Assembly: GCA_964564105.1 (NCBI GenBank)
Contig: CAZLZS010000021.1
Span: 1 to 6,601 of the forward strand
From: JACOZG01 sp964564105
GTDB lineage: Bacteria > Patescibacteriota > Minisyncoccia > Phycocordibacterales > JACOZG01
Length of the DNA: 6,601 nucleotides
Direction: 5' to 3'
In this document: in pieces, positions 5,634-6,601 of the stretch
How the letters are laid out: each line of letters begins with the position of its first letter
Numbering within the stretch: position 1 is the first letter of the stretch
The notes under the pieces: generated by a model
Databases searched by the model: none
Told to the model about the DNA's origin: nothing
What the model saw: only the letters and a program-made list of their open reading frames with translations
Program-made: the position numbers and the translations under genes

Positions 5634-5731
5634 GCGGCAAATTGTCCTCCAATTTCAACAAAAAAATCGGCCAAGTGGATAAACGCGCTTTGGCCGAAAT
5701 TCGCAAACTGGCTCGCCGGCTCATTGGTTAA
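5630..5731 (+). CDS. Possible 33-aa ORF after pth
   Basis: A TTG at 5630 overlaps the pth TGA (TTGA) and opens a 33-codon frame ending TAA at 5729-5731; a second TTG is at 5642. The peptide is basic, with KKIGQVDKRALAEIRKLARRLIG at its end predicted to form an amphipathic helix. There is no ribosome binding site and no ATG. It may be a real small gene translated by coupling, or the remnant of a larger one. I do not recognise it, and pth itself ends normally, so it is not a lost pth tail. Confidence 0.2.
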   Translation: MSGKLSSNFNKKIGQVDKRALAEIRKLARRLIG

Positions 5732-5753
5732 AAAAGAAAAAGCTCCGAAAAAT

Positions 5754-5773
5754 TAGTTCCATATAAGGAACTA
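5754..5773 (-). terminator. Weak hairpin with U-rich tail on the minus strand
   Basis: TAGTTCC (5754-5760) and GGAACTA (5767-5773) form a 7-bp stem with loop ATATAA. Read on the minus strand it is followed by AATTTTT and a further T-rich stretch (to about 5731), so it could act as a back-up terminator protecting pth from antisense transcription. On the plus strand no U-tract follows. The stem is short and AT-rich. Confidence 0.35.
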
Positions 5774-5777
5774 CCGT

Positions 5778-5795
5778 ACTATCATATATGATAGT
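5778..5795. repeat. Perfect 18-bp palindrome
   Basis: ACTATCATATATGATAGT is its own reverse complement over 18 bases, between two terminator-like hairpins. It could be a protein-binding site or a simple hairpin (7-bp stem, TATA loop). No promoter is recognised beside it and no T-run follows on either strand, so I assign no function. Confidence 0.6.
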
Positions 5796-5809
5796 GATGC
5801 TGATATTGT

Positions 5810-5869
5810 AAAAAAGAAAAAAGCCCCGTTTGTTCGCCGTTCGCCGGTTGGCGAAGCGCGCGGGGCTTT
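5810..5869 (-). terminator. Intrinsic terminator of the 128-aa minus-strand gene
   Basis: AAAGCCCCG (5820-5828) pairs with CGGGGCTTT (5861-5869). Inside lies a second perfect hairpin, TTCGCC-ggtt-GGCGAA (5840-5855). On the minus strand the stem is followed by TTTTTTCTTTTTT (5822 down to 5810), an excellent U-tract, 42 nt after the stop of the 5911-6297 gene. On the plus strand only three T follow, so it may end the convergent pth transcript inefficiently. Confidence 0.85.
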
Positions 5870-5878
5870 GGGGTAGAC

Positions 5879-5918
5879 CTGTCAATACCGAGTGTTGACA
5901 GTTGGCCGCGTCAACACT
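5879..5918. repeat. Overlapping TGTCAA/TTGACA inverted repeats, left side of the orphan gene
   Basis: CTGTCAA (5879-5885) and TTGACAG (5895-5901) form one inverted repeat with a 9-nt loop. AGTGTTGAC (5891-5899) and GTCAACACT (5910-5918) form a second, with a 10-nt loop, that takes in the stop codon of the 128-aa gene. The two share bases and so are mutually exclusive as hairpins. The same hexamer recurs upstream of the gene at 6344-6423. Confidence 0.7.
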
Positions 5919-6297
5919 GCTCAAAAATCGCGAGAAATTCCTCAAGAAGAGAGATGTAGTCTTCGACCCCATCAGGCACTGTGAGGTCCCCTTTAAATGG
6001 GCTGTTGCTCACCTGTTCCGTAAGGTGATTTATCACCACGTCAGCGATGCTGGTAAATTCGTTACGGTGACCAAGCGTTGCATTTTCCTGTGCATCCTCT
6101 AGACCATCACTGAATATGCGGTCTTCTTCCTGAAGCTTTTTCAGTTTGTTAAGCAAGGCACGCGTGTAGCCATAACAAAAATGACTCATCACGGCGCGTT
6201 GTTCAATGAGCAGCGCTTGAACCTGTTCCGGTTTGCATTCCATCAGTTTTTTTCCTTTCAAATCAAGGAGCCGAATTTTGTCCAATTTCTCCGCCAC
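5911..6297 (-). CDS. Hypothetical 128-aa soluble protein flanked by TGTCAA repeats
   Basis: I do not recognise this family. The product is mostly helical in appearance, acidic toward its C-terminus, with no signal peptide or membrane segment. Visible pieces are KIRLLDLKGKKL (residues 7-18), CKPEQVQALLIEQRAVMSHF (21-40), CYGYTRALLNKLKKLQEEDR (41-60) and the end EDYISLLEEFLAIFEQC. Three Cys (21, 41, 128) have no metal-site spacing. The reading frame starts at GTG 6297; an ATG at 6243 (residue 19) is preceded by AAAGGA at normal distance, the best Shine-Dalgarno in the window, so a 110-aa product is a real alternative. It stands alone: near-consensus promoter upstream, strong terminator downstream, convergent with pth. 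That monocistronic arrangement, and the repeats on both sides, set it apart from the packed operon to its left and suggest later acquisition. Confidence 0.75.
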   Translation of the reverse strand: MAEKLDKIRLLDLKGKKLMECKPEQVQALLIEQRAVMSHFCYGYTRALLNKLKKLQEEDRIFSDGLEDAQENATLGHRNEFTSIADVVINHLTEQVSNSPFKGDLTVPDGVEDYISLLEEFLAIFEQC

Positions 6298-6320
6298 CGA
6301 GGCGGAAACCTACTGCCGTT

Positions 6321-6350
6321 ATGCTAGCACGGCGGGTAGTTGATTGTCAA
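6321..6350 (-). promoter_or_regulatory. Promoter of the 128-aa gene
   Basis: On the minus strand a perfect -35 TTGACA (6350-6345) is followed after 18 nt by TAGCAT (6326-6321), preceded by TGC, an extended -10 arrangement. Transcription would begin near 6314, giving about 17 untranslated nt to the GTG at 6297 or about 70 nt to the ATG at 6243. This is the clearest promoter in the window together with its divergent partner. Confidence 0.7.
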
Positions 6351-6363
6351 ATTACTTTGACAA
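6344..6363. repeat. Perfect 8-bp inverted repeat joining two -35 boxes
   Basis: TTGTCAAATTACTTTGACAA is an inverted repeat (8-bp arms, TTAC centre). Its left arm holds the minus-strand TTGACA and its right arm the plus-strand TTGACA of the two divergent promoters. A dimeric repressor bound here would block both; equally, the symmetry may simply come from two consensus -35 boxes facing apart. Confidence 0.7.
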
Positions 6364-6386
6364 GTGGAGATGGAAATTTGTAAAAT
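6357..6386 (+). promoter_or_regulatory. Divergent plus-strand promoter with no obvious gene
   Basis: TTGACA (6357-6362), 18-nt spacer, TAAAAT (6381-6386), 11 of 12 consensus positions. Transcription would start near 6393 and run rightward through the hairpin at 6403-6423 and antisense to the terminator and the minus-strand ORF beyond. No plus-strand coding region of convincing length follows within the window, so a non-coding or antisense RNA is the likely product if the promoter is active. Confidence 0.5.
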
Positions 6387-6393
6387 TGAGCCC

Positions 6394-6423
6394 TGTCAAG
6401 GCTGTCAAGGTGTCGCCTTGACA
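6394..6423. repeat. TGTCAAGG repeats: tandem pair plus inverted copy
   Basis: TGTCAAGG occurs at 6394-6401 and 6403-6410 as direct repeats 9 nt apart, followed by the inverted copy CCTTGACA at 6416-6423, giving an 8-bp stem with a TGTCG loop for the second pair. This is the right-hand member of the repeat cluster flanking the 128-aa gene. A weakly T-rich TTAATCTT follows on the plus strand, a poor terminator tail. Confidence 0.7.
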
Positions 6424-6435
6424 TTAATCTTCCGC

Positions 6436-6501
6436 AAATAAAAAAGGGGATTTCGAATGTGCGGCAGTCGGTCCCCACCGGCCACGCATTGCGAAACCCC
6501 C
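6436..6501 (-). terminator. Large intrinsic terminator of a minus-strand gene entering from the right
   Basis: On the minus strand GGGGGTTTCGCAATG... (from 6501) pairs with ...CATTCGAAATCCCC (to 6446): roughly 19-20 pairs with one bulge and one mismatch, topped by CGGT-GGGG-ACCG (6469-6480). It is followed directly by TTTTTTATTT (6445 down to 6436). The stop of the partial ORF at 6507 is only 5 nt before the stem. On the plus strand there is no T-run, so it acts in the minus direction only. Confidence 0.8.
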
Positions 6502-6505
6502 AAGA

Positions 6506-6522
6506 GCTAGATTAAATCTAGC
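6506..6522. repeat. GCTAGAT inverted repeat over the end of the partial ORF
   Basis: GCTAGAT (6506-6512), loop TAA, ATCTAGC (6516-6522): a perfect 7-bp inverted repeat covering the last codons and the TAG stop of the right-edge ORF. A third copy, GCTAGATT, is at 6580-6587. No function is assigned; it might stabilise the transcript end beside the terminator. Confidence 0.5.
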
Positions 6523-6601
6523 ATGGCCGCTTTCACTTGGCAAGCCCCCGTACAGTTAACCTTATGAGGTGACATTTCTGCTAGATTGGGGTAACAAAGG
6601 T
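6507..6601 (-). CDS. C-terminal 30 residues of an unidentified minus-strand ORF
   Basis: One minus-strand frame is open from the right edge to a TAG at 6507-6509; the other two frames stop within this stretch. The visible peptide includes NLAEMSPHKVNC (residues 5-16 of the visible part) and GACQVKAAMLDLI at the end, with three cysteines (LCYP, VNC, GAC). The strong terminator beginning 5 nt after the stop supports a real gene. Thirty residues are too few to name a family. An alternative is that the transcript ending at the terminator is non-coding and the open frame is chance. Confidence 0.4.
   Translation of the reverse strand, partial: LCYPNLAEMSPHKVNCTGACQVKAAMLDLI

Noticed and set aside
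5378..5674. Minus-strand open frame of 98 codons
   Set aside because: Antisense shadow of pth.
5810..5869. Terminator of pth on the plus strand
   Set aside because: Only TTT then GGGG follows the stem in that direction; the real U-tract is on the minus strand.
5721..6102. Open frames at 5721-5972 (minus) and 5902-6102 (plus)
   Set aside because: The first runs through the terminator and palindromes and has low-complexity Phe runs; the second is antisense to the 128-aa gene, which has promoter and terminator support.
5879..6423. CRISPR array in the TGTCAA repeat cluster
   Set aside because: Repeats are 6-9 nt, irregularly spaced and in both orientations, with no uniform repeat-spacer pattern.
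6446..6601. Possible 5' part of a tmRNA on the plus strand (GGGG start, TTTCGA, and TTGCGAAACCC resembling E. coli ssrA)
   Set aside because: The spacing from GGGG to TTTCGA is too short for the tRNA-like domain, no tag reading frame ending in a Leu-Ala-Ala type sequence is visible, and the hairpin with a minus-strand U-tract is better explained as a terminator.
1..6601. Alternative genetic code (UGA as glycine)
   Set aside because: TGA ends pth at its natural C-terminus (AMSRFN) and ends the two plus-strand and orphan genes sensibly, so standard code 11 fits.

Overview
The window looks like a piece of chromosome from a Candidate Phyla Radiation (Patescibacteria) bacterium, probably Parcubacteria-like. 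This is inferred from the protein types: an FtsA with an NIGSQTT phosphate motif, very compact Pth and LepB, two small membrane-anchored proteins with a 'WKTYRxxxxxFExxYP ... LILxTFRFTK' layout, tight gene packing, and an almost complete lack of Shine-Dalgarno sequences. TGA is used as a stop (pth, the 128-aa gene), so the UGA=Gly code of Gracilibacteria/SR1 does not apply.

Positions 1-4401 hold a compact minus-strand cluster, read right to left: lepB (signal peptidase I), hisS (histidyl-tRNA synthetase), hicB-hicA (toxin-antitoxin pair), an anchored exported protein, rpsU (bS21), ybeY (rRNA endonuclease) and ftsA (cut by the left edge). Neighbours overlap by 14-65 nt or are 4-24 nt apart, so this is probably one operon, with a possible internal promoter before rpsU. 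The hicBA plus anchored-protein segment (about 1533-2617) is more AT-rich than the housekeeping genes and looks like cargo inserted between hisS and rpsU.

A short divergent region (4402-4467) separates lepB from a plus-strand pair: a second anchored protein, paralogous to the one at 1533-2084, and pth, joined by a TGATG stop/start overlap. A 33-codon ORF of doubtful status follows. The interval 5732-5910 has no convincing gene. It holds two inverted repeats and a strong intrinsic terminator acting on minus-strand transcription.

The right end differs in character. An unrecognised 128-aa minus-strand gene (5911-6297) has its own near-consensus promoter and its own terminator. It is flanked on both sides by TGTCAA/TTGACA inverted repeats, seven hexamer copies in about 545 bp. 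A second, oppositely directed consensus promoter lies back to back with its promoter. Beyond it, a large minus-strand terminator follows the last 30 codons of another minus-strand ORF that enters from the right edge.

Together the recognisable genes serve translation (HisRS, bS21, YbeY, Pth), protein export (LepB and two probable surface-anchored proteins), division (FtsA), and toxin-antitoxin function (HicBA). I did not find a clear undescribed multi-gene system. The best candidates for a closer look are the repeat-flanked orphan gene, the ybeY/ftsA overprint, and the paralogous anchored proteins.
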